Positions 47,797-55,539 of a stretch of 64,000 nt of DNA are shown piece by piece. The first letter of the stretch is position 1, and every line of letters begins with the position of its first letter. The notes under the pieces are model-generated. The model was not told the DNA's origin, ran no database searches, and worked only from the letters and a program-made list of their open reading frames with translations. The DNA is taken from the NCBI GenBank assembly GCA_019748175.1, contig JAIEPX010000008.1, forward strand, positions 248,001 through 312,000, given 5' to 3'. The position numbers were made by a program, and so were the translations under genes. The DNA is from Gammaproteobacteria bacterium (GTDB lineage: Bacteria > Pseudomonadota > Gammaproteobacteria > JAIEPX01).

Positions 47797-50529
47797 TTAG
47801 TCTTCATTACTATCATTATCTTCACGGTCGCCATCGTCATCTGAGCCTTCAGGTGTACCTGGAACTTTGGAAATCATGTAAATTCTACCGGTTCCAGAGA
47901 CATCATTTGCTGCATTACCAGTACAACCTGAAGTCACCGCGCCTTTGCAAACGAGCCTATTTAACGATAAGACGAACAAGTTGCCATCTGGACCTGTGAC
48001 GACATCAGTTACTGTACCAAAGTTTAATCCGAAGAGGACTGAGGATTGTTCAGTGACCCAGTCATCTATTCCTCGATTATCGGCAACACCGTCAAAGAGA
48101 GCTGGATCAGAATATCCAATTTTACTCCTATGGTGGCTTTTGACATGTAACTTGTACAAATGTCCATAGTTACTTGTTGACAGGCTACCGTCAGGTTTTG
48201 GAATTAATGGGGAAGTGAGGAGCCAATTATAGAAATAATCAGTTCCTTCATAACCGTTGGTAGAAGGGGCACCAGTAGGTCTAGTCAGGATGGTATTCGT
48301 AACAGTCTCTAACTGTTGCCGAGTTACACCGGACCCAAATACCAGGTCGCCTTTATTTTGCTTTCCAAGAGCTTTGCCATTAATAAAGCCTAATCCACCA
48401 TTAGCCACCACATGTTTGGTGCTATAGAGAGGATCTCTAAGATGAGCTCCTTCAGGCATATACATTGCATCTAATGCTTCGGCTTTTGATGCTGCTATGA
48501 CATCGCTATTCGGAAAACCTGGTAATGGCGCAGCTAAGAATCGAGGTTGCTGAACGCCCCTAGGTCCTGTTAATGTGTTTGTCAGAGCTGCACCTGAAAG
48601 ACCTATCCCACCTGAACGACCAATTCCCCATAATGTTTCAATGGCTTTGAAATCACCCCATGTAGTAGGCATTAAACTTGGCAGTAGGCCAGTAGGCGGA
48701 GTTACAGAAGACGGATAGCCCGCGTCTGGCGTTACACTTGGGAAGTCACCTAACTGTGAGAAGAAACTGGATGAATTACCCCCAGGGCCATCCATGCGGT
48801 CAATCGGTCCCATCACTTGAATCCAACCACCATTATGCGCTTTTTTGATAAGATTGATTTCTTCGAATGCCTTTCCAGAGTTTTCAGCATCCCAAAGATT
48901 TCCACTATAGGGGTCAATCGCAAGACCAAAGCCATTACGTAGGCCATAAGCATAGATTTTTTTGAAGTTATTCAAGACTTCAACTTTTTCGCTGCTAGGA
49001 TGAATGTTGTCTGAAGCAATATTGAGAGAACGCCCAAGGATGGCTTCAGTTTCAACAACTCGTTTTGATGCCTTCGCGTAGAAGGGGTTATCGCTGGGTG
49101 CAGTGCCATTGTCGTTGAGGCGTAAAACAACCCCGGTCATATGGGCATTATCTGGTGCTATGCCACCAAATATGTCATCTTTACCCATGAGTTGACCATC
49201 CTTGAGAATACCAAGATTTTTCTTAATATTTTGAGTCATTCCTCTTCGACCAGCATCTCCCAGCATGATGTAAAGTTTCTTGTCATGCCCAAAGACAATT
49301 TTTCCGCTGTTGTGGTTACCATTAAAATTACGAGTCCAAAACGCAACTGCAGGTGGGCAAGTGCCATCTGCGGCTCTAGAGACACAATAGTCAACCCCAG
49401 CGCTTATCTTAGATGTGTTTCGAGTATTTCGATCATTTTGGAATGATCGCAGACGAATGATATCGCCAGCGTAAGTTAAAGCTCCACCGCTTGTGTTTAC
49501 TACACCAGATCCTGCTAAGGTAGCGGATGCAGTTGGGTCAAAGTTAAAATATGCTACACGATTGCCCAATAGTGGGGTTTTAGGAGCATCTACTGACGCT
49601 GGGATAGTGTCAGCGCCAAAAGCTGGCGGACCAGCAGGAGATGTCACAACGGTTGCGCTAGTATCATCATTGTCATCAGCAGTGATGATGTTTGCGGGTA
49701 AAATTACTTGGTTACTACTTGATGCAGGGACAGTAACATTTGAAATACCGTTGAAAACAGATGTAGGGACGGTAATTCTTGTTCCTGTAAACAACTGATC
49801 GTTAGCTAGTGGGGCTATATCTCCCGCATTAGGTCCAATCCACCGACTAACGCTAGCCGGATAAGTTGGTCCAGCCGGGCATCCAGCAGTCACAGGGCCT
49901 GCAGAAAGGCATACTCTAGTAGATGCACCTGCCAATGTGCTGAATCCGCTAGGAGTGTTATTTACTGCTAATCTTTCTGTAAAAAACAGATAGACTTTTC
50001 CACCTTTGTTAGTGAAGTCGGGATGTAGTGCAATGGATAACAGTCCCCTTTCACTAAAGTTATTAACAGCTAAATCGAGCACGGTCACAGGGTCTCCCAT
50101 AGGTGTGCCATTTAAGTCAAATTTGATTCTTTTGACCTTACCAGTATTTTTTTCGAGTACTAGCATGTCGTATTTAACAGTGGGATTTTTGTTAGGAAGA
50201 AATACCATTCCAATTGGGTTTCGGAGGCTTTTGGTATCGACTATCGTATCCGCAGCTGATGTTGGGTGATCAAATCCATCTAGATCGCTATAGAGAGTGC
50301 TAACTGTTAAATTAGGGTCGACCATCGTTGGGTCAGGCATTGGGCCCGCATCTGCGAAAACATTCAAAGAATATCCGATCAAGAAAGTTCCAAGACAAAA
50401 TGATCCTAGCATTTTAGCCTGAAAATGTGTTCGAGGCTTTGAACTAAGCTTACCCATGCCTGCTTCGGGCGGTGAGCATAGCCTATTACTTTTGATCAAA
50501 TGAGACTTGGAGGGTTTAGAGCTACTCAT
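47797..50529 (-). CDS. Large secreted glucose/sorbosone dehydrogenase-like protein (PQQ-type beta-propeller)
   Basis: The 910 residues start at an ATG with GAGGTG upstream. A basic N-terminus is followed by a hydrophobic segment near residues 42-60, likely a signal anchor or signal peptide. The beta-propeller marks of PQQ-dependent sugar dehydrogenases are present: E-R-G-L-L-S-I-A-L-H-P-D-F, H-N-S-G-K-I-V-F-G-H-D, Y-G-L-R-N-G-F-G-L-A-I-D-P and N-G-G-W. It is nearly twice the usual length, with extra Ala/Pro/Ser-rich blocks between blades and an acidic tail rich in D, E and N. Periplasmic sugar or alcohol oxidation is possible. It belongs to the accessory block between gpmI and yibN. Confidence 0.75.
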   Translation of the reverse strand: MSSSKPSKSHLIKSNRLCSPPEAGMGKLSSKPRTHFQAKMLGSFCLGTFLIGYSLNVFADAGPMPDPTMVDPNLTVSTLYSDLDGFDHPTSAADTIVDTKSLRNPIGMVFLPNKNPTVKYDMLVLEKNTGKVKRIKFDLNGTPMGDPVTVLDLAVNNFSERGLLSIALHPDFTNKGGKVYLFFTERLAVNNTPSGFSTLAGASTRVCLSAGPVTAGCPAGPTYPASVSRWIGPNAGDIAPLANDQLFTGTRITVPTSVFNGISNVTVPASSSNQVILPANIITADDNDDTSATVVTSPAGPPAFGADTIPASVDAPKTPLLGNRVAYFNFDPTASATLAGSGVVNTSGGALTYAGDIIRLRSFQNDRNTRNTSKISAGVDYCVSRAADGTCPPAVAFWTRNFNGNHNSGKIVFGHDKKLYIMLGDAGRRGMTQNIKKNLGILKDGQLMGKDDIFGGIAPDNAHMTGVVLRLNDNGTAPSDNPFYAKASKRVVETEAILGRSLNIASDNIHPSSEKVEVLNNFKKIYAYGLRNGFGLAIDPYSGNLWDAENSGKAFEEINLIKKAHNGGWIQVMGPIDRMDGPGGNSSSFFSQLGDFPSVTPDAGYPSSVTPPTGLLPSLMPTTWGDFKAIETLWGIGRSGGIGLSGAALTNTLTGPRGVQQPRFLAAPLPGFPNSDVIAASKAEALDAMYMPEGAHLRDPLYSTKHVVANGGLGFINGKALGKQNKGDLVFGSGVTRQQLETVTNTILTRPTGAPSTNGYEGTDYFYNWLLTSPLIPKPDGSLSTSNYGHLYKLHVKSHHRSKIGYSDPALFDGVADNRGIDDWVTEQSSVLFGLNFGTVTDVVTGPDGNLFVLSLNRLVCKGAVTSGCTGNAANDVSGTGRIYMISKVPGTPEGSDDDGDREDNDSNED

Positions 50530-50713
50530 ATTTCACCTCAAGTGTTGAGTTTCGTGTGGGGAGGATTCCTCCGTCACACAAAAACTACTGTATTGATATT
50601 AAAATACCTTTTTATAGCAAAAATACGCTAAATGATAATCACAATTTAAATATAGTACAAAATTAAGATAAGTCAAATATTGAAAATATCATGAAACGTA
50701 TATTTTTGGGATT

Positions 50714-50911
50714 TCAGTGTTGCATCAATAATAGGTCTGGCTTATAGGATAAAATTGATTCTGCGCTGTGATATTGGTAGGGTCGATGACTTGTAGATAG
50801 AGGGGAAACCATGGAAAGATCTGTAGTCAAAATATTTTCCAGTATTTTACCCGGCGGGCCATGAAAAAAAATGCCTGAGAAAATTACATTTGTATCAACA
50901 ACAATTTGCAT
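50714..50911 (-). pseudogene. Truncated PIN-domain toxin (VapC-like) remnant
   Basis: The ATG at 50911 has AGGTG upstream and opens M-Q-I-V-V-D-T-N-V-I-F-S-G with the first PIN acidic residue. Similarity holds for about 29 residues and then stops at position 50822. There a 49-nt segment matching the yibN leader begins, and the frame closes after 65 residues. A PIN toxin needs about 130 residues with three or four acidic residues, so this one cannot work. It is a decayed toxin-antitoxin locus. Confidence 0.65.
50774..50822 (+). repeat. 49-nt copy of the yibN leader (copy A)
   Basis: These bases match 52942-52990 at 42 of 49 positions without gaps, including the stretch GATAGAGG, G-A-A-A-C-C-A-T and the end GATCT. 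Copy B is the actual leader and first codons of yibN; copy A ends at the break in the PIN remnant. Confidence 0.8.
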
Positions 50912-50946
50912 AATGGTGAGCACCTAAGTAAAGATAAAGATTATTG

Positions 50947-51030
50947 TTATTTAGATTTCTTTTTTTTAGGCTTTCTTCCCACTGATACGATATCAGCAAC
51001 ATCTTTCAAAAACATAAGCAATATTTTCAT
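50947..51030 (-). CDS. 27-residue basic reading frame upstream of the PIN remnant
   Basis: From the ATG at 51030 the minus strand reads M-K-I-L-L-M-F-L-K-D-V-A-D-I and ends in a lysine-rich tail. It precedes the PIN remnant by 35 nt, where an antitoxin gene would sit, so it could be the tail of a lost antitoxin. It is too short to classify, and may be chance. Confidence 0.2.
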   Translation of the reverse strand: MKILLMFLKDVADIVSVGRKPKKKKSK

Positions 51031-51149
51031 ATGGTTTAAACTAGAATTATGGCCTGAATCTAAGATGTTTTCAGGTGGGTTCTAAGATTTGACTTTATTG
51101 CTGGCCATCGATATTCTGCATTTTTTCAATTTAGATAGAGTTGATTATT

Positions 51150-51473
51150 ATGCGGCAAAATAAAGATCAGCAAAATGCAAGGTTTTATTCTTCAAAATTG
51201 TTCACACAACTTCAAAATAGAATGCTTGAATTAATTGGTCAAGATAACAATGATATATTTCGTGATTATCAACGTCATCTTGAATTGCTAGGAATTAATT
51301 TACACCGTTATTTAATCCCGGGTGTAGAAGATGCGTTTGGATTGGCTATTAAAGGAGAAAATCTCTCGATTAAAAGAACGACTATTCAGTTGGATGAAAT
51401 TATATTACGTCTGATAAATGCTCAAGAGGAAGCTTGGGCCCAAGCAAAGGAAGTATGGAGCATAAGATCCTAA
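51150..51473 (+). CDS. Small unknown helical protein
   Basis: The protein has 107 residues from the ATG at 51150 (a TTG at 51141 would add three). It is rich in Q, N, L and E and reads as helices throughout, with no signal peptide, membrane segment or recognised motif. The RBS is weak. It lies between the PIN remnant and the serine hydrolase gene, in the segment bounded by the two 49-nt copies. Function unknown. Confidence 0.5.
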   Translation: MRQNKDQQNARFYSSKLFTQLQNRMLELIGQDNNDIFRDYQRHLELLGINLHRYLIPGVEDAFGLAIKGENLSIKRTTIQLDEIILRLINAQEEAWAQAKEVWSIRS

Positions 51474-51590
51474 GTAAGAACACTTATTCCAACATATAAA
51501 CGAAACTTCTCACAACTCAAAACGCGACGCTTCAACACGTAAATGCTATAATTTCAATATGGGCACAACACTACGATATAAAGGTGAAAT

Positions 51591-52931
51591 ATGAGTTGGT
51601 CAAAAGCAGAAATAACATCATTACTTGCAGTGGGAAAAATTCCGGGTATTTCTTTTTGTCAGGTGATCAATGGCAAGCCGCAAGAGTCTATCGCTTTGGG
51701 TGTTGCAGATCGGAGTTTGAACACTCCAGTCACGGAAAAAACCGTGTTTGAAGCTGCTTCATTAACTAAACCTCTGTTTGCCATGTTAGTGTTGAAATTA
51801 GCTAAACTAGGCGTAATTGATTTGGATCAGCCGTTTGGAAAAATGCAAGACATACAAGATATTCCCGAATATCATGCGTTGAATCAGTATAATGAACGTG
51901 AACAACTTACTGCCCGAATAATCTTTACACACCATTCTGGATTGCCAAATGCTGGCGATGCGGCTGATATGAAATTTTATGCAAACCCTGGGGAAAAATT
52001 TGGCTATTCAGGTTATGGTTATTTTTTGTTGCAAAAAATTATCGAAAAGCGCACGGGAAAAACATACGCAGAACTGACACAAGAATTTATTTTCGATCAA
52101 GTTCCTATGCGTCATTCGTACATGACTCGCCCAACAGATCAACCCGTCGCTGTGCATCATAACGCTGATATGAAAAAATCATTACCTGTTGCGCCTGCGA
52201 CAACTGCAACAGCCGCTTCAGGCCTTTATACCACGGCAGACGATTATGCGCGCTTTGTTGTTGCTTGGGTGCAAGCACGCGATGAATTATTGCAATCCGC
52301 TTTTGAATTTTCCAAAGAAAAGACACTCAGCACAGATCGTTGGGCAATTGAAAAAGGTGTATCTCCGACGGATTTAGAACAATTATCATGGGGACTCGGT
52401 TGGGGATTACTCAAAACGGAAGAAGGCATTATTGCATTTCACTGGGGAGATAACGGAGATAGCAAAGCGTTTGTCGCGATCAATATCGAATCGCAAACAG
52501 GCTTCGTTTATTTTGCCAATTCGTGGAACGGTTTATCCATCACTAATCAACTCATATCCAAAGGCCTAAAAGAACTCACGCCAGCATTGCAATATCTCAA
52601 CAAAAAATATGATTTTGAAACGTCTGAACAACTCAGAGAAAAACGCCAAATAAGTTTAGAGACTTTCGGAAAATATGAACTGCGGAATCAAGCAGGTTGG
52701 CAAGAAAAATTAAAAAAAAATGTAATTTCCATACTCACAAAGCATCCCGAAAATTTTGGTGAAATTCATCGTGATAATACTCCGGACTTGGAAGAGCATT
52801 TAAAATCGCAGCTAGCGAAGGAGCTTAGTCGCCAACCTAATTCGGGCCTAGAAACTTTCCTTCAACGAGTTCTTGATTTGCCGAAACAGGTAGTTGAACA
52901 TCAAGAGGCCTTGTTTCCTTATAGAAAGTAA
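51591..52931 (+). CDS. Cytoplasmic serine hydrolase of the class C beta-lactamase family
   Basis: The protein has 446 residues. The serine motif S-L-T-K is at residues 57-60, a Y-S-G-Y-G-Y region near 145 holds the tyrosine motif, and H-W-G-D-N near 285 replaces the third motif. Unlike the homologue at 7062 it has no signal peptide, so it should act inside the cell as an esterase or peptidase. A C-terminal extension of about 110 residues (from about 335) is charged and helical and is not part of the core fold. AAAGGTGA precedes the ATG. It lies in the inserted block upstream of yibN. Confidence 0.8.
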   Translation: MSWSKAEITSLLAVGKIPGISFCQVINGKPQESIALGVADRSLNTPVTEKTVFEAASLTKPLFAMLVLKLAKLGVIDLDQPFGKMQDIQDIPEYHALNQYNEREQLTARIIFTHHSGLPNAGDAADMKFYANPGEKFGYSGYGYFLLQKIIEKRTGKTYAELTQEFIFDQVPMRHSYMTRPTDQPVAVHHNADMKKSLPVAPATTATAASGLYTTADDYARFVVAWVQARDELLQSAFEFSKEKTLSTDRWAIEKGVSPTDLEQLSWGLGWGLLKTEEGIIAFHWGDNGDSKAFVAINIESQTGFVYFANSWNGLSITNQLISKGLKELTPALQYLNKKYDFETSEQLREKRQISLETFGKYELRNQAGWQEKLKKNVISILTKHPENFGEIHRDNTPDLEEHLKSQLAKELSRQPNSGLETFLQRVLDLPKQVVEHQEALFPYRK

Positions 52932-52941
52932 AGAAAAATGT

Positions 52942-52990
52942 TGGTAGGATCGAGGGCTTATAGATAGAGGAGAAACCATTGAACGATCTT
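52942..52990 (+). repeat. 49-nt yibN leader sequence (copy B)
   Basis: This is the partner of 50774-50822. It includes the RBS (AGAGGAGAA) and TTG start of yibN. The two copies are direct repeats, 2,168 bp apart, bracketing the 107-residue protein and the serine hydrolase. Confidence 0.8.
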
Positions 52991-53407
52991 TTGCCATTTT
53001 TATTAGCCCACTGGCCTTTAACGTTGGCTTTTGTCATTACGCTAGGAACACTGCTGTTTTTCGAACTGAAAGATCGTCAAGGCGGCGCACAACGTATAGA
53101 TTGTACCGAGATGACCCGACTCATCAATCACGAAAAAGCCCTAGTCATTGATGTTCGAAAAAAAGAAGAATATCAACAAGGCCATATCATCAGTGCGCTC
53201 AACATTACCCCTGAAAACTTCAAGGACCAACAAGCGCAACTGCAAAAAGCCAAAAATCGACCCATCATACTGATTGATAGCAATGGTAGTGGCATTAATC
53301 CTATGCTTAAGTTACTGCAACAAGAAGGTCTTTCAGCGTGCTATTTGGGTGGTGGATTATCTGCGTGGCGGCAAGAAGGATTGCCTGTAACAACCGTTAT
53401 TGAATAG
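52979..53407 (+). CDS. yibN: Membrane-anchored rhodanese-like protein YibN
   Basis: The protein has 142 residues from a TTG start with AGAGGAGAA upstream. One membrane segment (about 9-29) anchors a cytoplasmic rhodanese domain with V-I-D-V-R and G-H-I near residue 70. The active-site loop reads I-D-S-N-G-S-G-I-N-P and has no cysteine, so sulfur transfer is unlikely; a binding or assembly role is more plausible. The order yibN-grxC-secB-gpsA matches E. coli. It lies 10 nt before grxC. Confidence 0.9.
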   Translation: MNDLLPFLLAHWPLTLAFVITLGTLLFFELKDRQGGAQRIDCTEMTRLINHEKALVIDVRKKEEYQQGHIISALNITPENFKDQQAQLQKAKNRPIILIDSNGSGINPMLKLLQQEGLSACYLGGGLSAWRQEGLPVTTVIE

Positions 53408-53417
53408 GAGGCTCGCC

Positions 53418-53699
53418 ATGTCAAACGTTGTCGTCTATAGTTCTGCAAACTGCCCTTACTGCGTCCGCGCCAAAGAGCTTCTAGCCAAAAAAGGAATTGA
53501 ATTCCAAGAGATTCGAGTCGATCTCGATCCCAAGGAAAGAGAGATCATGATGGAGCGTAGTGGCCGCCGAACCGTGCCGCAAATCTTCATTGATGATCAA
53601 CATATAGGCGGTTGTGATGATCTTTATGCTCTAGACAAATCGGGAGAACTAACAAAACTCTTAAGTGGAAGTCGCACAGACTCCCAATCTTCGCTATAA
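53418..53699 (+). CDS. grxC: Glutaredoxin 3
   Basis: Grx3 reduces disulfides with glutathione. I use the ATG at 53418, with TAGGAGG upstream, giving 93 residues; a start at 53400 would add six residues overlapping the yibN end. The active site C-P-Y-C is at residues 12-15. T-V-P-Q-I-F near residue 52 and G-G-C-D-D near 64 complete the glutathione site. It is co-transcribed with yibN and followed by secB after 86 nt. Confidence 0.96.
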   Translation: MSNVVVYSSANCPYCVRAKELLAKKGIEFQEIRVDLDPKEREIMMERSGRRTVPQIFIDDQHIGGCDDLYALDKSGELTKLLSGSRTDSQSSL

Positions 53700-53785
53700 T
53701 ATCATCAACCCAATCGGTTAATAGGTCGAGAGAATGGGGAAGTCTCTCAGTAGGTTAAATTGAAATTTTTTAAAGAGGAAAGATT

Positions 53786-54265
53786 ATGAATGCATCAGAA
53801 AATGTCGGAGCAACTGAAAACGGAGAGCATGGTCCAGAATTTGCGATTCAACGAATTTACGTTAAGGATTCTTCTTTTGAATCACCAGAATCACCAAACA
53901 TTTTCCGCGAACCTTGGGAACCTAAAGTAAATATTGATTTGCAAACAACCAGCAGTGTCCTTGAAGGAAATGTGTACGAAGTTATCTTGGGTGTCACAGT
54001 CACAGTGAAAATCAAAGAAAAAACAGCTTTTCTCGCAGAAACAAAACAAGCGGGCATTTTCAGCATTGGTAATTTTAATGAAGAACAGCGCAGCCAACTT
54101 TTAGGCAGTTTCTGTCCAAACATTTTATTTCCCTATGCGCGCGAAACGATCACAAGTTTAGTCACTCGTGGTGGATTTCCACAATTGTATTTGGCACCTA
54201 TCAACTTTGATGCTGTCTATCAGCAACAATTGAAACAAGGTGAAGAAGGCGTTACAACGAATTAA
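53786..54265 (+). CDS. secB: Protein-export chaperone SecB
   Basis: SecB keeps preproteins unfolded and delivers them to SecA. The protein has 159 residues, and F-A-I-Q-R-I-Y-V-K-D-S-S-F-E-S-P near residues 20-35 is the family signature. The end of the fold includes F-P-Y-A-R-E-T-I-T-S-L-V and G-G-F-P. AGAGGAAAG precedes the ATG. Its presence between grxC and gpsA is the normal order. Confidence 0.97.
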   Translation: MNASENVGATENGEHGPEFAIQRIYVKDSSFESPESPNIFREPWEPKVNIDLQTTSSVLEGNVYEVILGVTVTVKIKEKTAFLAETKQAGIFSIGNFNEEQRSQLLGSFCPNILFPYARETITSLVTRGGFPQLYLAPINFDAVYQQQLKQGEEGVTTN

Positions 54266-54378
54266 TTTGAAAAAGATTTTCGCAGATTAGGAAGTGGAGT
54301 CAGCTCCAGCAATTCCCGCCTAACGGAAATCATTTGCACTCAAGGTGTAGAAGATTTTCCTCTCGTGATGAGGGGTTT

Positions 54379-54406
54379 AGGGGAGAGAATAGTGATTCTC
54401 TCCCCT
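54379..54406. terminator. 12-bp hairpin between secB and gpsA
   Basis: AGGGGAGAGAAT (54379-54390) pairs perfectly with ATTCTCTCCCCT (54395-54406) around AGTG. No U-run follows, so it may be a partial terminator or mRNA stabiliser that separates secB from gpsA expression. Confidence 0.6.
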
Positions 54407-54483
54407 GAATATATGAAAGGAAGCATCCCTCGACCTGACCTCACTTTTCTGAGATAAATTTTTCAAATAGGAAATTCGAAAAT

Positions 54484-55497
54484 ATGCTATCTGATCAAAA
54501 TACATTTTCTCCCATGGCTGTTTTAGGATCAGGCTCGTGGGGAACAGCACTAGCCATATTACTTTCTCAACGTGGCCAAACTATCCGATTATGGGGCAGA
54601 AATCCCGAGCGAATAGCTGAAATGTCACGACAGCGAGTTAATGCAGTTTACTTGCCGCAATGTCCTTTTCCTGAGTCGCTTTCAGTGACTGCTGATTTAC
54701 AAGAAGCAGTGCATGGCGTCAGTGATATTTTAATTGTCGTACCCAGTCACGCATTTCGCGAACTCATCACAGAATTATTACCGTTGCTCAATACAAATTC
54801 TCGATTAGCATGGGCAACAAAAGGTCTTGATCCTTCTACAGGTAAATTATTGCACGAAGTGGTGCAAGATTTGGTTTCATGGTCAATTCCTACGGCAGTT
54901 CTTGCTGGCCCGAGTTTTGCTGCAGAAGTAGCGCAAAATTTACCGACTGCTATTACTGTTGCGAGTCATGACTCAACATTTTCCAACGAGCTGGTTGAAC
55001 GATTTCATACTCGCACATTTAGACCCTATATCAACACCGATATTATTGGTGTACAAATCAGTGGCGCAGTCAAAAATCCCCTCGCGATCGCTGCCGGAAT
55101 TTCTGATGGATTAGGTTATGGTGCCAACGCCCGTTGTGCGCTCATCACACGAGCGCTTGCTGAAATGAGTCGGTTAGGAATTGCGCTAGGCGGCAAAATG
55201 GAAACTTTTATGGGGCTTGCAGGATTAGGTGATTTAGTTCTCACCTGTACCGGTAGTCAATCACGCAACTGGCGATTTGGTTTTGCGTTGGGGCAAGGAC
55301 ACCCTCTTGATCAAGCAGAAAAAGAAGTGGGACAAGTGGTAGAGGGAAGACAAAATGCCATTATCGTTGCTAAACGCGCTCAGTCTCTTGGCATTGAAAT
55401 GCCCATTCTTGAACAAGTTAGCAGAGTTGTACAAGGTCAAATTACTGCGGCGGAAGCAGTTCAAGCTTTATTAATGCGAAGCTTAAAATCAGAATAA
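54484..55497 (+). CDS. gpsA: Glycerol-3-phosphate dehydrogenase (NAD(P)+)
   Basis: GpsA makes glycerol-3-phosphate from dihydroxyacetone phosphate for phospholipid synthesis. The protein has 337 residues. The dinucleotide loop G-S-G-S-W-G-T-A is near residues 15-22, and A-T-K-G-L and A-G-P-S-F-A-A-E-V near 115-150. The catalytic lysine lies in S-G-A-V-K-N-P near residue 195. AGGAA precedes the ATG. Last gene of the yibN block, facing the helicase gene. Confidence 0.97.
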   Translation: MLSDQNTFSPMAVLGSGSWGTALAILLSQRGQTIRLWGRNPERIAEMSRQRVNAVYLPQCPFPESLSVTADLQEAVHGVSDILIVVPSHAFRELITELLPLLNTNSRLAWATKGLDPSTGKLLHEVVQDLVSWSIPTAVLAGPSFAAEVAQNLPTAITVASHDSTFSNELVERFHTRTFRPYINTDIIGVQISGAVKNPLAIAAGISDGLGYGANARCALITRALAEMSRLGIALGGKMETFMGLAGLGDLVLTCTGSQSRNWRFGFALGQGHPLDQAEKEVGQVVEGRQNAIIVAKRAQSLGIEMPILEQVSRVVQGQITAAEAVQALLMRSLKSE

Positions 55498-55539
55498 TCC
55501 TAGATTCTAAATGTAGAATCTAGGATAAAACATTTCGTA

